From the NCBI GenBank assembly GCA_028284415.1, contig JANQRU010000004.1, forward strand, positions 806,001-870,000: DNA of 64,000 bases, given 5' to 3'. A program made the translations under genes and the position numbers. This DNA comes from Pyrinomonadaceae bacterium. GTDB taxonomy: Bacteria > Acidobacteriota > Blastocatellia > Pyrinomonadales > Pyrinomonadaceae. Below the pieces are notes generated by a model. It saw only the letters and a list, made by a program, of their open reading frames with translations, was not told the DNA's origin and made no database searches. How positions within the stretch are numbered: position 1 is the stretch's first letter; each line of letters opens with the position of its first letter. Below, one piece after another: positions 43,234-52,158 of this stretch.

Positions 43234-43992
43234 ATGGCATCTACACTCTCAAAAGAAATGGAGGAACATACCTATACGATTATGAATCGTGTGGAAGATT
43301 CGCATTGGTGGTTTGTGGGGCGGAGAGCAATTCTTGAATCTTTTCTTGAACGAATTTCAAACGAATTACGAATTACGAATGGCGAATTGAGTTTCCTCGA
43401 CGTTGGATGCGGGACGGGAGCGAATCTTGAGATGCTTGCGAAGTTTGGTGAAGCGGAAGGCGTTGATGTCTCAGATGATGCGTTGGAGTTTTGCCGTCGG
43501 AAAGGTTTGAAAGTTCATAAAGGTTTGGCAGAGGAATTACCGTTTGATGATGAGAGTTTTGAAGTTGTAACGGCTTTGGATGTTGTTGAACATTTGGATG
43601 ATGACATTGCGGGTTTGAAAGAAATGTATCGCGTCTTGAAAAAGGGCGGCAAGACTCTGATTTTTGTACCTGCCTTCATGTGGCTCTGGGGTGTGCAAGA
43701 TGATATTTCAAATCACCGAATACGCTATACCAAGAAACAAATAGTAAAACGTTTGGAAAAAGCAGGTTTTGCAATCGAACGTGCGACTTATGCCAACATA
43801 ACATTTTTCGCACCGATTCTTGCAGGCAGAACTTTGATGAAATTCACAGGCGTAAAACCCGAATCGGAAAACAACATAAATGTTTCAGCTCTAAACGGGA
43901 TTTTAGGAAAGATATTTTCAGCGGAAAAGCTGTGGCTCAATAAATTTAATTTTCCATTCGGTGTTTCTATTGTCATTGTAGCAAAAAAATAA
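43234..43992 (+). CDS. SAM-dependent methyltransferase with repeat-derived insert
   Basis: This 252-aa protein opens with MNRVEDSHWWFVGRRAILESFL, the signature of a common methyltransferase group found in polysaccharide/lipid gene sets. Motifs follow: FLDVGCGTGANLEML, EGVDVSDDALEFCRRKG, AEELPFDDESFEVVTALDVVEHLDDD and TLIFVPAFMWLWGVQDDISNHRIRYTKKQI. Just before motif I the peptide NELRITNGEL (residues 43-52) derives from an A+T-rich ACGAATT repeat, a typical intergenic repeat that has moved into a permissive loop. It ends 1 bp before the HIT gene. Confidence 0.88.
   Translation: MASTLSKEMEEHTYTIMNRVEDSHWWFVGRRAILESFLERISNELRITNGELSFLDVGCGTGANLEMLAKFGEAEGVDVSDDALEFCRRKGLKVHKGLAEELPFDDESFEVVTALDVVEHLDDDIAGLKEMYRVLKKGGKTLIFVPAFMWLWGVQDDISNHRIRYTKKQIVKRLEKAGFAIERATYANITFFAPILAGRTLMKFTGVKPESENNINVSALNGILGKIFSAEKLWLNKFNFPFGVSIVIVAKK
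43360..43389. repeat. ACGAATT-type repeat inside a coding region
   Basis: A short tandem array of ACGAATT/ACGAATG units lies in frame inside the methyltransferase gene and encodes NELRITNGEL. The same peptide type (NYELRIT-like) is known from inserted intergenic repeats in other bacteria. Confidence 0.65.
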
Positions 43993-43993
43993 T

Positions 43994-44326
43994 ATGGGAA
44001 CAGAAGATTTTTATTGTGATTTTGTTTTGAATAATAAGATTGAAGTTGAGAAAGTTTTTGAAACTGAAAATGTCCTTGCTTACCACCATACGAAACCTTT
44101 TTGGGAAACTCACATTGTAATAATTCCAAAGAAACATATTCCGTCAATTTTTGCTATTGAAAATGAAGATAAGCCTTTGCTTTCAGAGCTTTTTGAAGTT
44201 GTCAAAAAAGTTACCGAACAGGTTGTTGCTGAAAAAGGTGCAGCGAGGATTTTGAGCAATACGGGAGAATATCAAGAATCAAAACATCTTCATATACATG
44301 TTAATTGGGGTGAAAAGATTCGCTAA
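43994..44326 (+). CDS. HIT-family hydrolase
   Basis: This 110-aa histidine-triad protein has the opening strand FYCDFVLNNKIEVEKVFETENVLAYHH, PFWETHIVIIPKKHIPSI and the catalytic motif HLHIHVNW (H-x-H-x-H). HIT proteins hydrolyse nucleoside phosphoramidates and dinucleotides. Length is normal. It starts 1 bp after the methyltransferase stop and is probably co-transcribed with it. Confidence 0.92.
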   Translation: MGTEDFYCDFVLNNKIEVEKVFETENVLAYHHTKPFWETHIVIIPKKHIPSIFAIENEDKPLLSELFEVVKKVTEQVVAEKGAARILSNTGEYQESKHLHIHVNWGEKIR

Positions 44327-44330
44327 AAAT

Positions 44331-44492
44331 CACGTTCAGAGTTCAAACTTCAGTTTGCAGTTTTCGCTAGCGAAGCGAACGTGAAAATCTCAAGATGAAT
44401 TTTTGATAAATTTATTTTCCTCAAATAACGTAACCAACCGTCTGTCGCTTCGCTCGACGTTTGGGCAAACTAAAGTTTGGACTCTGAACGTG
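44331..44492. repeat. Inverted repeat with 28-nt arms between converging genes
   Basis: Arms 44331-44358 and 44465-44492 match at 26 of 28 positions (CACGTTCAGAGT at one end, inverted at the other). They fill the whole space between the HIT stop (44326) and the fabF stop (44494). The spacer contains the 12-bp palindrome TTCGCTAGCGAA and a related CGCTTCGCTCG. This element may serve as a terminator as well as being a mobile repeat. Confidence 0.75.
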
Positions 44493-44493
44493 T

Positions 44494-45708
44494 TTATCTC
44501 CAATTTTTAAATGCAACTGATGCATTAAGCCCGCCGAAAGCAAAAGAGTTTGAAACTGCGGCTTCTACCTGCTTTTCTCTTGCTTCGTTTTGGATTACGT
44601 CGAGATCGCATTTGGGGTCGGGTTCGGTGAAATTTGCCGTCGGTGGTAAAGTGCCGTGCTTTAAAGCAAGAATTGTGGCGACAGCTTCGATTGCTCCGGC
44701 AGCTCCGAGAGTGTGACCGTGCATAGATTTTGTGGAACTGATGGCGATATTTTCTGCGTGTTCGCCGAAGGATTTTTTGATGGCTTCGGTTTCCATCGGG
44801 TCGTTGGCTTGAGTTCCCGTTCCATGTGCGTTTATGTAACCGACCTGTTCGGGGTTTAATTTTGCGTCATTTATTGCTCCGCTTATTGCTCTTGATGCCC
44901 CATCTGAAGAAGGATTTGTTAAATGGTGTGCGTCCGCTGACATTCCAAAACCAACAATTTCGCAATAGATTTCTGCACCGCGTTTTTCGGCAGATTCGAG
45001 CGTTTCCATAACGATTGTCGCTCCGCCTTCACCCAAGATCATTCCCGAACGATCTTTTGAAAAAGGTCGGCAAGTATCCTGAGAAACAACCCGCATACAT
45101 TCCCAGGTTTTCAAGTTTCCGTAGCTTAGAGGTGTTTCGCTCCCGCCCGCTATCGCACAATCAACCGTACCGATTCGGACTGAGTGAAATGCTTGACCAA
45201 TAGCGTGGTTCGAAGATGAGCAGGCAGTCGTAATTGTGTAGGTTGGTCCGTAAATTCCATTTTCCATCGAAATGTGGCTGGCGACGGCATTACTCATTGC
45301 ACGCGGAACGACGGTCGGAGGAAAACGAGTCTTTTTGTTGCAGAATAGGTCTATGTAAAAATCGTCGAGATTTCCCTGTCCTCCCGCACCCGTCCCTGTA
45401 ATAATCGCCGTGCGTTCGCGTTCGGTGTCAGTTTCCCAAGTCATTCCCGAGTCTTTGATCGCTTCGCGGGCTGAAACAATTCCAAAATGTGAGAATCTAT
45501 CGAGAAACGGAAGCATTTTTTTCTCGAAATGCTCTTTTTCGTCGAAGCCGATAACTTCGCCTACTTTGCTATACTTTAAATCAGAAATATCGACATTCGC
45601 TGCATCCTTTAAACCACTTTTTCCCGCAAATAACTCTTTACGGAACTCACCAGCGTTTAAGCCTAAAGCTGAAATAATTCCAATCCCTGTTACAACAACT
45701 CGCCTCAT
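44494..45708 (-). CDS. fabF: Beta-ketoacyl-ACP synthase II
   Basis: This 404-aa condensing enzyme of fatty acid synthesis has catalytic Cys163 in TITTACSSSNHAIGQAF, His295 in NAHGTGTQANDPMET and His332 in SMHGHTLGAAGAIEA. The N-terminal MRRVVVTGIGIISALGLN is typical. It lies 5 bp after the acyl carrier protein gene, the classical acpP-fabF pair. The length and motifs indicate FabF rather than FabB, though the annotation between the two is by family habit. Confidence 0.93.
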   Translation of the reverse strand: MRRVVVTGIGIISALGLNAGEFRKELFAGKSGLKDAANVDISDLKYSKVGEVIGFDEKEHFEKKMLPFLDRFSHFGIVSAREAIKDSGMTWETDTERERTAIITGTGAGGQGNLDDFYIDLFCNKKTRFPPTVVPRAMSNAVASHISMENGIYGPTYTITTACSSSNHAIGQAFHSVRIGTVDCAIAGGSETPLSYGNLKTWECMRVVSQDTCRPFSKDRSGMILGEGGATIVMETLESAEKRGAEIYCEIVGFGMSADAHHLTNPSSDGASRAISGAINDAKLNPEQVGYINAHGTGTQANDPMETEAIKKSFGEHAENIAISSTKSMHGHTLGAAGAIEAVATILALKHGTLPPTANFTEPDPKCDLDVIQNEAREKQVEAAVSNSFAFGGLNASVAFKNWR

Positions 45709-45713
45709 ATATT

Positions 45714-46010
45714 CTAACCTTCAGATGCGTTCGAACCTGTATCTGCTAATTCTACGGTTTCTCCTTTTTCTTTTAATTCAATCAACTTTTCAATTCCTTC
45801 AACCATTTCACCTATAGTTTTCATTTCTGTAACTTTGTCATCAGGAACTTCTATATCGAATTCTTCTTCCAACTCAAAGATCAAATTCATCGCATCCAAA
45901 GAATCCATCTCTAACTCATCGAGAGTTGTTTCAGATGTAATTTCATCTTCGGGTTTTTCTTTGTAATCAGCTACAATTGCAATTACTCTGTCGGCTGTGT
46001 TTTTACTCAT
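45714..46010 (-). CDS. acpP: Acyl carrier protein
   Basis: The protein has 98 residues from MSKNTADRVIAIVADYK; the longer frame from 46079 would give an odd hydrophobic extension and GGAGAAA lies ahead of 46010. The phosphopantetheine serine is Ser37 in LDELEMDSLDAMNLIFELEEEF, followed by IEVPDDKVTEMKTIGEMVEGI. The C-terminal tail (LADTGSNASEG) is longer than in the usual 78-residue ACP. It carries growing acyl chains for fabF immediately downstream. Confidence 0.92.
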   Translation of the reverse strand: MSKNTADRVIAIVADYKEKPEDEITSETTLDELEMDSLDAMNLIFELEEEFDIEVPDDKVTEMKTIGEMVEGIEKLIELKEKGETVELADTGSNASEG

Positions 46011-46164
46011 AAAAGGGATTTCTCCAAAAATCAATTCTTCACAAATGAAAAATATAGGCGAAAAGATGTCTTTTATCAAAACAGTTTTTTAACTTTGATA
46101 CAATCTTTTTATTTGAACATTATTCGGAAAAATGTCGTTTCATAAAATTAAGAGGAATAAAGTT

Positions 46165-46686
46165 ATGTTTTGTCCCAAGTGTAGTGAAAAGCAAGTTTCC
46201 ACAGATGTAAAATTTTGTTCCAGCTGTGGTTTTTTATTGGAAGATGTAGCTGAAGCACTGGATAATGAAGGAAAAGTTGAAAGACAAGTCTTACAAAGTT
46301 CTAAAGATATAAAAATCACTACTATAAAAGGTGTTTCAATTATGACCTTAGGCGGGATTTTTCTGCTTATTAGTTTAGTTATGGGAACTCCCGAACCAAG
46401 TTACTTCGTTCAATTTAATTTACTTGTGGGAATCCTGACTTTTTTGTTCGGAGTAAGTTTCATTGGATATGATTTTTGGGTTAAACCTAAATTGATTGAA
46501 AAAGAAATTGAAGAGCAAAATAAAAATATTCTTACACCACGTAAGAATATTAGCCAACTTAATGAAGCAGATTTTTCTAATATCGCTGATTATGTCCCAC
46601 CTCAAACCAACCTAACTACTAATGACCTCGCTCAACCTGCCAGTGTTACTGAAAAAACAACTAAAAACTTAAAGCGTGAGATTTGA
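46165..46686 (+). CDS. Zinc-ribbon membrane protein with SVTE-x-TT tail
   Basis: The protein has 173 residues from MFCPKCSEKQ (an upstream ATG at 46132 is less likely). Zinc ribbon C3, C6, C18, C21 (FCPKC, FCSSC); two membrane helices (GVSIMTLGGIFLLISLVMG and LLVGILTFLFGVSFIGYDF); a polar linker; and the tail PASVTEKTTKNLKREI. The tail is a shorter version of the SVTEGTTNLL tail of the two proteins at 1990-2916 and 3712-4617. The function is unknown. Confidence 0.72.
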   Translation: MFCPKCSEKQVSTDVKFCSSCGFLLEDVAEALDNEGKVERQVLQSSKDIKITTIKGVSIMTLGGIFLLISLVMGTPEPSYFVQFNLLVGILTFLFGVSFIGYDFWVKPKLIEKEIEEQNKNILTPRKNISQLNEADFSNIADYVPPQTNLTTNDLAQPASVTEKTTKNLKREI

Positions 46687-46784
46687 TTTAGTTTGTAAAA
46701 AACACAAACTTTGTGCTTAAATAAGCCTTTTAATTTTACAGAAATAGATGGTTTTCTTCCATTCTGTGTAATACTGCCCTTTAT

Positions 46785-47789
46785 ATGAGTCAGATAAAAT
46801 TAAAAGTAGTATCTGAAAGTGAAAATAACAGTCCTGAATTGTCGTTGTTTTTGCCAGTATTTAATGAAGAAGATAATCTCCAACCTATGCATTCCAAGAT
46901 CAATGAAGCTTTGGAATCTTTAGGAAAAACTGCAGAGGTCATTTACGTTGATGATGGCTCCACAGATAAATCTTTGGAGATTCTACGAGAAATATCTACC
47001 GAAGATGACAGAGTTAGAGTAATTTCTTTGCGACGAAATTATGGACAAACCGCAGCTATGTCTGCAGGAATTGATGCGGCTAAAGGCAATATTTTGATTC
47101 CGATGGATGCTGACTTACAAAACGATCCAAACGATATTTCCAGACTCTTGGAAAAACTGGATGAAGGTTTTGATGTAGTTTCAGGTTGGAGAAAAAACAG
47201 ACAAGATAAATTAATCACACGTAAAATTCCCTCTTGGATTGCTAACAGCATTATTTCAAAAATAGGCGGAGTTCATTTACACGATTATGGGTGTTCATTG
47301 AAGGCTTATCGTAGGGATGTCCTACAAGATGTAAGACTTTACGGCGAGATGCACAGGTTTATTCCAATTTATGCAAGTTGGGCAGGTGCTAGAGTTACGG
47401 AAATTCCTGTCGATCACCACCCACGAACGATGGGCAAGTCAAAATATGGACTTTCTCGTACAATTAAAGTAGTATTTGACCTTATAACGATAAAATTTTT
47501 AGCGACTTACCAAACCAAACCCCTCTATGTGTTTGGTTCGTTCGGTTTAATTGCTTTTATTATTTCCCTGATTGCAGGGGTTTGGGCTTTTGCCCTTAAG
47601 TTTGGCTATGGTGTCTCTTTTATTCTGACACCTCTACCTTTGATCGCAATCGTTTTGCTGGCAATCAGTGTTCAGTTTTTCCTGATGGGATTGTTAGCAG
47701 AACTTCTCGTACGGACTTATCATGAATCGCAAGATAAAGCGATCTATGCCATTCGAGAAAAAATTGGCTTTTCAGATACGGAAGAATAA
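46785..47789 (+). CDS. GT2 glycosyltransferase, dolichyl-phosphate-mannose-synthase-like
   Basis: This 334-aa protein has a GT-A domain with LSLFLPVFNEEDNL, VIYVDDGSTDKSLEIL, GQTAAMSAGIDAAKGNILIPMDADLQNDP and the acceptor region around SGWRKNRQDKLITRKIPSW. Two C-terminal membrane helices follow (about 245-310: PLYVFGSFGLIAFIISLIAGVWAF and LTPLPLIAIVLLAISVQFFLMGLLAE). It is the type that transfers sugars to undecaprenyl phosphate. It directly precedes an asparagine synthetase-type gene, a common envelope-polysaccharide neighbour. The acceptor sugar is not known. Confidence 0.9.
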   Translation: MSQIKLKVVSESENNSPELSLFLPVFNEEDNLQPMHSKINEALESLGKTAEVIYVDDGSTDKSLEILREISTEDDRVRVISLRRNYGQTAAMSAGIDAAKGNILIPMDADLQNDPNDISRLLEKLDEGFDVVSGWRKNRQDKLITRKIPSWIANSIISKIGGVHLHDYGCSLKAYRRDVLQDVRLYGEMHRFIPIYASWAGARVTEIPVDHHPRTMGKSKYGLSRTIKVVFDLITIKFLATYQTKPLYVFGSFGLIAFIISLIAGVWAFALKFGYGVSFILTPLPLIAIVLLAISVQFFLMGLLAELLVRTYHESQDKAIYAIREKIGFSDTEE

Positions 47790-47837
47790 AATCTATTAGT
47801 CTTCCGCATTCTGTATCAACATAATCAAAAAATCACT

Positions 47838-49769
47838 ATGTGCGGAATTGCAGGTTGGGCAAATTTAGACCCAGATACACCGCCAATGTTCGGTGATGAA
47901 GTCATTCTGAATTCTATGTGTGAGCGTATGTGGCATAGAGGACCTGACTCAGAAGGGCTTTGGCTCGGAACAGGGGTGGCTCTCGGTATGCGTCGGCTTG
48001 CAATAATTGATTTAGAGACCGGCGAACAACCCGTCTGGAATGAAGATAAGTCGGTTGTCGCTGTCATGAATGGAGAAATTTATAATTTTCAAGAATTAAG
48101 AAAAGGTCTTGAAGAACGCGGGCATAAATTTGTCAGCAAATCCGACACAGAAGTTATTCCCCATTTGTATGATGAACTTGGCGAGGCTTTTTTAGATGTT
48201 TTGAACGGAATGTTTTCCATTGCACTCTGGGACACAAAACTAAAAAAACTTATCCTAGCCCGCGACAGGTTCGGTGAAAAACCGCTCTATTACGGAATTT
48301 TTGATGACAAGCTATTTTTTGCTTCTGAACCGAAAGCTCTTCTAACTCATCCAAAAATAAGCCCAAAAATAAACCTAGAAGCTCTCCAACATTATCTTTC
48401 TTATGATTACGTTCCTGCTCCGCTTTCCATCTATGAAGGCATTTATAAACTACCTGCTGCTCATAGATTGGTTTGGGAAAATGGAAAAGTAAAAACAATA
48501 CGATACTGGCGTTTAAGTTTTAATAAATCTCAAAGAAGACCTAGCGTTAATGAAGCCTCTAATAATTTACGGGAACTTTTATCAGAGTCGGTTAAGTCAC
48601 GTCTAATTTCGGACGTCCCTTTGGGAGTTTTATTATCGGGAGGCATTGACTCTTCTTCAATTGCAGCTTTTGCTGTAAAACATTCAAAAGAGAAAGTAAA
48701 AACATTTTCGATTGGATTTGAAGAAGATTCTTTTGATGAATCTAAATACGCACGGGAAGTAGCACGACATCTTGGGACTGAACATTTTGAAGATCGGCTC
48801 AGCGTAGATTCTGCCAGAAAATTAATTAGTGAAATTGGTCAGTGGCTTGATGAACCTCTCTCTGATGGCTCACTTTTACCAACTTTTCTCTTGTCAAGAT
48901 TCGTGCGTCAACATGTGACTGTTGCATTGGGTGGTGACGGAGGCGACGAGATTTTTGCAGGTTACCCTATGTACTACGGACACAAAATGGCTAGGGTGTA
49001 TGACACGATTCCAAAATTTGTCCGTTCGGGTGTAATCAAACCAATCGTGAACAATCTTGCGGTTAGCACTGATAATCTTTCATTTGACTATAAAGCCCGA
49101 CGATTTATCTCTTCTGCTGAATATGATCGTATCGAAAGACATCATTCATGGTTTGGCTCTTTTTCAAGCGAAGAAAAAGAAGAATTGCTTACTGATAATG
49201 TTCAGTTTGCAACTAAAAACTTAGACATTTACGAATTAGCTAAGGATTTATTAGTTAACTGCAATGCCGAAGATGAAATTGAGCAAATGCAGTATTTGGA
49301 TATGAATCTGTATCTGGCTGAAGACATTTTGACTAAAGTTGACCGGGCAAGTATGGCGGTTTCTTTGGAGGTCAGAGCACCTTTCTTAGACCATAATGTG
49401 GCTGAATACGCGGCTTCTCTACCATCTGAATACAAATTAAAGGGTAGTGTCTCAAAATATATTCTTAAGAAGGCTGTGAACGGACTTCTGCCAAAATCCA
49501 TCACTAAGCGTCCGAAGAAAGGTTTTGGAATTCCGATAGGAAAATGGTTAAAGGGAACGTTAAATCCACTTATGCACGATTTACTTTCTCCCGATCGTTT
49601 AATTATTCAGGACTTTTTTGATTATGAATATGTCCAAAAATTGATGCGTGAGCATGAGCAAGGTGTTGCAAATCATTACAAACAACTTTGGACGCTACTT
49701 GTTTTTCAACTTTGGTATGACAAATTTATTGATGTTCGCCAAATCCCTAAAATTAAAAGATATACGTAA
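47838..49769 (+). CDS. asnB: Asparagine synthase (glutamine-hydrolysing)
   Basis: This 643-aa two-domain enzyme has the N-terminal glutaminase with Cys2 (MCGIAGWANL), RGPDSEGLW and VVAVMNGEIYNF, and the C-terminal synthetase with the ATP loop LLSGGIDSSSIAAF and VALGGDGGDEIFAGYPMYYGH. The usual role is aspartate plus glutamine to asparagine. Copies of this subtype with glycosyltransferases may amidate envelope sugars, which is inference. It starts 48 bp after the GT2 gene. Confidence 0.93.
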   Translation: MCGIAGWANLDPDTPPMFGDEVILNSMCERMWHRGPDSEGLWLGTGVALGMRRLAIIDLETGEQPVWNEDKSVVAVMNGEIYNFQELRKGLEERGHKFVSKSDTEVIPHLYDELGEAFLDVLNGMFSIALWDTKLKKLILARDRFGEKPLYYGIFDDKLFFASEPKALLTHPKISPKINLEALQHYLSYDYVPAPLSIYEGIYKLPAAHRLVWENGKVKTIRYWRLSFNKSQRRPSVNEASNNLRELLSESVKSRLISDVPLGVLLSGGIDSSSIAAFAVKHSKEKVKTFSIGFEEDSFDESKYAREVARHLGTEHFEDRLSVDSARKLISEIGQWLDEPLSDGSLLPTFLLSRFVRQHVTVALGGDGGDEIFAGYPMYYGHKMARVYDTIPKFVRSGVIKPIVNNLAVSTDNLSFDYKARRFISSAEYDRIERHHSWFGSFSSEEKEELLTDNVQFATKNLDIYELAKDLLVNCNAEDEIEQMQYLDMNLYLAEDILTKVDRASMAVSLEVRAPFLDHNVAEYAASLPSEYKLKGSVSKYILKKAVNGLLPKSITKRPKKGFGIPIGKWLKGTLNPLMHDLLSPDRLIIQDFFDYEYVQKLMREHEQGVANHYKQLWTLLVFQLWYDKFIDVRQIPKIKRYT

Positions 49770-49774
49770 AAAAA

Positions 49775-50284
49775 TTAATCCTTTAAGTAAATAATAAAAA
49801 TTGAATAACTTCCCTCTTCATCATATCCATATTTTAGAAATTTCATTCCGGATTTTTCCAATACATTTATCGAAGCATAATTGTCATTATCCACGGTTGC
49901 GAAAATTTTCTTTTGATTGAGTTCTTCAAAACTGAATTGAATTAATCTTTTAGTTATTTCCGTTGCAAAACCTTTTCCCCATTCTTTTCGCTTCAAAATA
50001 AAACCTATCTCTTTATTATTACTTTTTGTATTCATCGGACGAATTGAGGCGTGTCCGATATAGCGATTATCTTCCTTTGAAAAAACTGCCCAAATTGTTT
50101 TGGGAGTTGTTTTGTAAAACTGATTGTGCAGTTTCTCCCAAATTAGTTCAGCTTCCATTTTTGGCAACACTCCATCACCAACATGCTTCATCACTTTTTC
50201 ATCAGTGAACAAATCTATCAAAGATTCTTTATCTTTTTCTTGATAAGGTTTTAATAAAAGCCTTTCTGTTTGAAGATTTGCCAT
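49775..50284 (-). CDS. GNAT acetyltransferase (RimJ/RimL-like)
   Basis: This 169-aa protein has the GNAT core: LQTERLLLKPYQEKD, YIGHASIRPMN, EIGFILKRKEWGKGFATEITKRLIQFSFEEL (acetyl-CoA loop) and ATVDNDNYASINVLEKSGMKFLKYG. These acetylate amino groups of proteins, antibiotics or metabolites; the target is not known. It converges with asnB (5 bp between stops). Confidence 0.9.
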   Translation of the reverse strand: MANLQTERLLLKPYQEKDKESLIDLFTDEKVMKHVGDGVLPKMEAELIWEKLHNQFYKTTPKTIWAVFSKEDNRYIGHASIRPMNTKSNNKEIGFILKRKEWGKGFATEITKRLIQFSFEELNQKKIFATVDNDNYASINVLEKSGMKFLKYGYDEEGSYSIFIIYLKD

Positions 50285-50294
50285 AATGAAAAAG

Positions 50295-50324
50295 AGCCTC
50301 TGTTTTTTCTATAAAACAGAGGCT
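50295..50324 (-). terminator. Rho-independent terminator near the GWxTD gene
   Basis: A 12-bp perfect stem (50295-50306 with 50313-50324, AGCCTCTGTTTT) has a 6-nt loop and is followed on the minus strand by CTTTTTC. It lies 26 bp after the stop of the GWxTD gene and just upstream of the GNAT start, so it separates the two transcripts. Confidence 0.88.
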
Positions 50325-50349
50325 TTTCTTAGAGTTTTAAATCAATTAA

Positions 50350-51963
50350 TTATTCAACTATTTTGAACTTAGCTGTTGGCTCTAACAGACGTTTTTCTGC
50401 ACCAACATTGTCCTGAACTTTGATTTTGAGTTCATATTCACCAAGTTCTAAAGCGTTGGTTGAAAGTAATCTTGCCAAAGTTAGTCTTTGTCCTGAATCA
50501 CTTAAACCACTCCAGTCCTCTTTCTTTCTGAGAATGACTTTTCCTTTCTTTGTGATTATGTATTCAACATCAACTGCCGGACGTAAAGTAGTTTGGTCAA
50601 TGCCTGCATTATAGACCTGCATATAGATTCCTACTTCCTGTCCTCTTTTGTAAACGCCTGACAAATTCGGGATAACTTTAGCGTTTCCGATCACGAATCT
50701 TCCGCCAATGTCTCTTTCGGTTGTTTCACGAAGTTTGGAAGCTAATATCAGTGTTGAAGTAGCAAGTTGTTTATCATCATATTTTGGAACTGTAAATCCA
50801 AGCTTGCGAACGCCTCTGTTGCCAGAGTTAACGTCTCTAACTGCTACATCAACTCTGTAAGTGCCGGGAGCTAAAGCAACAGCTGTCTGATAAACTGATT
50901 TTCGCTTTTTAGCTTGAGCTAAATCAGCGGCTGTAGCATTTGCAACAACTGAATCTTCAAATATACCTGCACGCTTATTAGTAACGGCTGTAATTCTTCC
51001 GAAGATGTTCATTTTTGCGGTTGGAACTCCACCGGAATCTTCAAAAACCAATTCTTTGTTTTCAGCTTGAAGCGTAAATGTTGTTACCACACGGTCTTCT
51101 GACTGGCGGAAGAAATCAACACGCAATTCAAAGTCAAGTGGATTGTTATCAAGCAAAACATCAGCTGAGGTTATTCCTTCTAAGTCGCTGAATTTAACTC
51201 TTGGCGGACGTTGTAAGTTGCTGATAATTTCTAAGCGTCTGAAAGGAGAATCTTGCTCGCGGGTATAGTTATTATTTCTGTTAATTCCCGTAATTCGATC
51301 TCCTCTTGTTTCCAGCCCCAACATTTCAGCAGTTGTCATACCAGCTCCAGGGACGAACAGCAACGCATCTTTTTCATTTGCGTTTCTTGCGATCCTGTAT
51401 TCACCTGTTCCTGTCGGATCTACGAACTCAATTTCGATACCGCTTCCGATACCATCAAGGTGTCTGTAAAACCAAACTTCAAATGGATATGTTGTGGTCG
51501 TTCCACCACCCTCATAAGAAGGTCTGTTGTAAGAACCTCCCATCGGATGTGATTCAACCCCATCAGGCTTCCCCCATGTGATGTAAATCCTTCCACGATC
51601 GGTCATCCAGCCGGGTTTCCCTGATGTGAAATTCTCATTTGCGTAAGCAATTCTTTCGTAGTATTCCTCCCGATATTCATTTTCTTCCGTATCAGGATTT
51701 GGATCACGTCTTCTCCAGAAGTTTTCGATGAAGTTTTCTCTTTCTTCATCAGTCTTTAGAGCTTTAAAAGCTCTTTTTTCTTCTTTTGTGATTATGTAGT
51801 TTACATCTTTTTTAAGCCAGTTTTGGTAGATTTTGTCTATCTCTTTTCTTACTTTTCTGGTTTTCTTTGTTGGGTCATCTACTTGGGCAATGATTGATGT
51901 CACTAACAGTGCTGAAACTGAAATTGCCACAAATAGAAACTTAAATAAATTTTTCTTATGCAT
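50350..51963 (-). CDS. GWxTD-domain secreted protein
   Basis: The protein has 537 residues from MHKKNLFKFLF; an ATG eight codons upstream (51987) is also possible. A signal peptide (residues 5-27) is followed by the GWxTD domain: NWLKKDVNYIITKEEKRAFKAL, RENFIENFWRRRDPNPDTEENEY, then PGWMTDRGRIYITWGKPDGVE. Beta-rich repeats extend to the end. This domain is common in Acidobacteriota and related phyla, where its role is unknown; it is likely envelope-associated. It is the last gene of the origin-linked minus-strand block. Confidence 0.88.
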   Translation of the reverse strand: MHKKNLFKFLFVAISVSALLVTSIIAQVDDPTKKTRKVRKEIDKIYQNWLKKDVNYIITKEEKRAFKALKTDEERENFIENFWRRRDPNPDTEENEYREEYYERIAYANENFTSGKPGWMTDRGRIYITWGKPDGVESHPMGGSYNRPSYEGGGTTTTYPFEVWFYRHLDGIGSGIEIEFVDPTGTGEYRIARNANEKDALLFVPGAGMTTAEMLGLETRGDRITGINRNNNYTREQDSPFRRLEIISNLQRPPRVKFSDLEGITSADVLLDNNPLDFELRVDFFRQSEDRVVTTFTLQAENKELVFEDSGGVPTAKMNIFGRITAVTNKRAGIFEDSVVANATAADLAQAKKRKSVYQTAVALAPGTYRVDVAVRDVNSGNRGVRKLGFTVPKYDDKQLATSTLILASKLRETTERDIGGRFVIGNAKVIPNLSGVYKRGQEVGIYMQVYNAGIDQTTLRPAVDVEYIITKKGKVILRKKEDWSGLSDSGQRLTLARLLSTNALELGEYELKIKVQDNVGAEKRLLEPTAKFKIVE

Positions 51964-52158
51964 AATGATCAAAACTCCATACCGCAATAATTAATGCAAA
52001 ATTACTTTAGTGTTTATTAACTTGGTCAGACTTATTGATTTTAAACAGTTTTCTATAATTCTTCAAGATGCTATAACTGCCTTAACTGGTTGCTTTTCTG
52101 AAGAATTTTCTTCCTTTAATTTTATAGATACTTATTAAACTGCTAATTATTCCAAATT

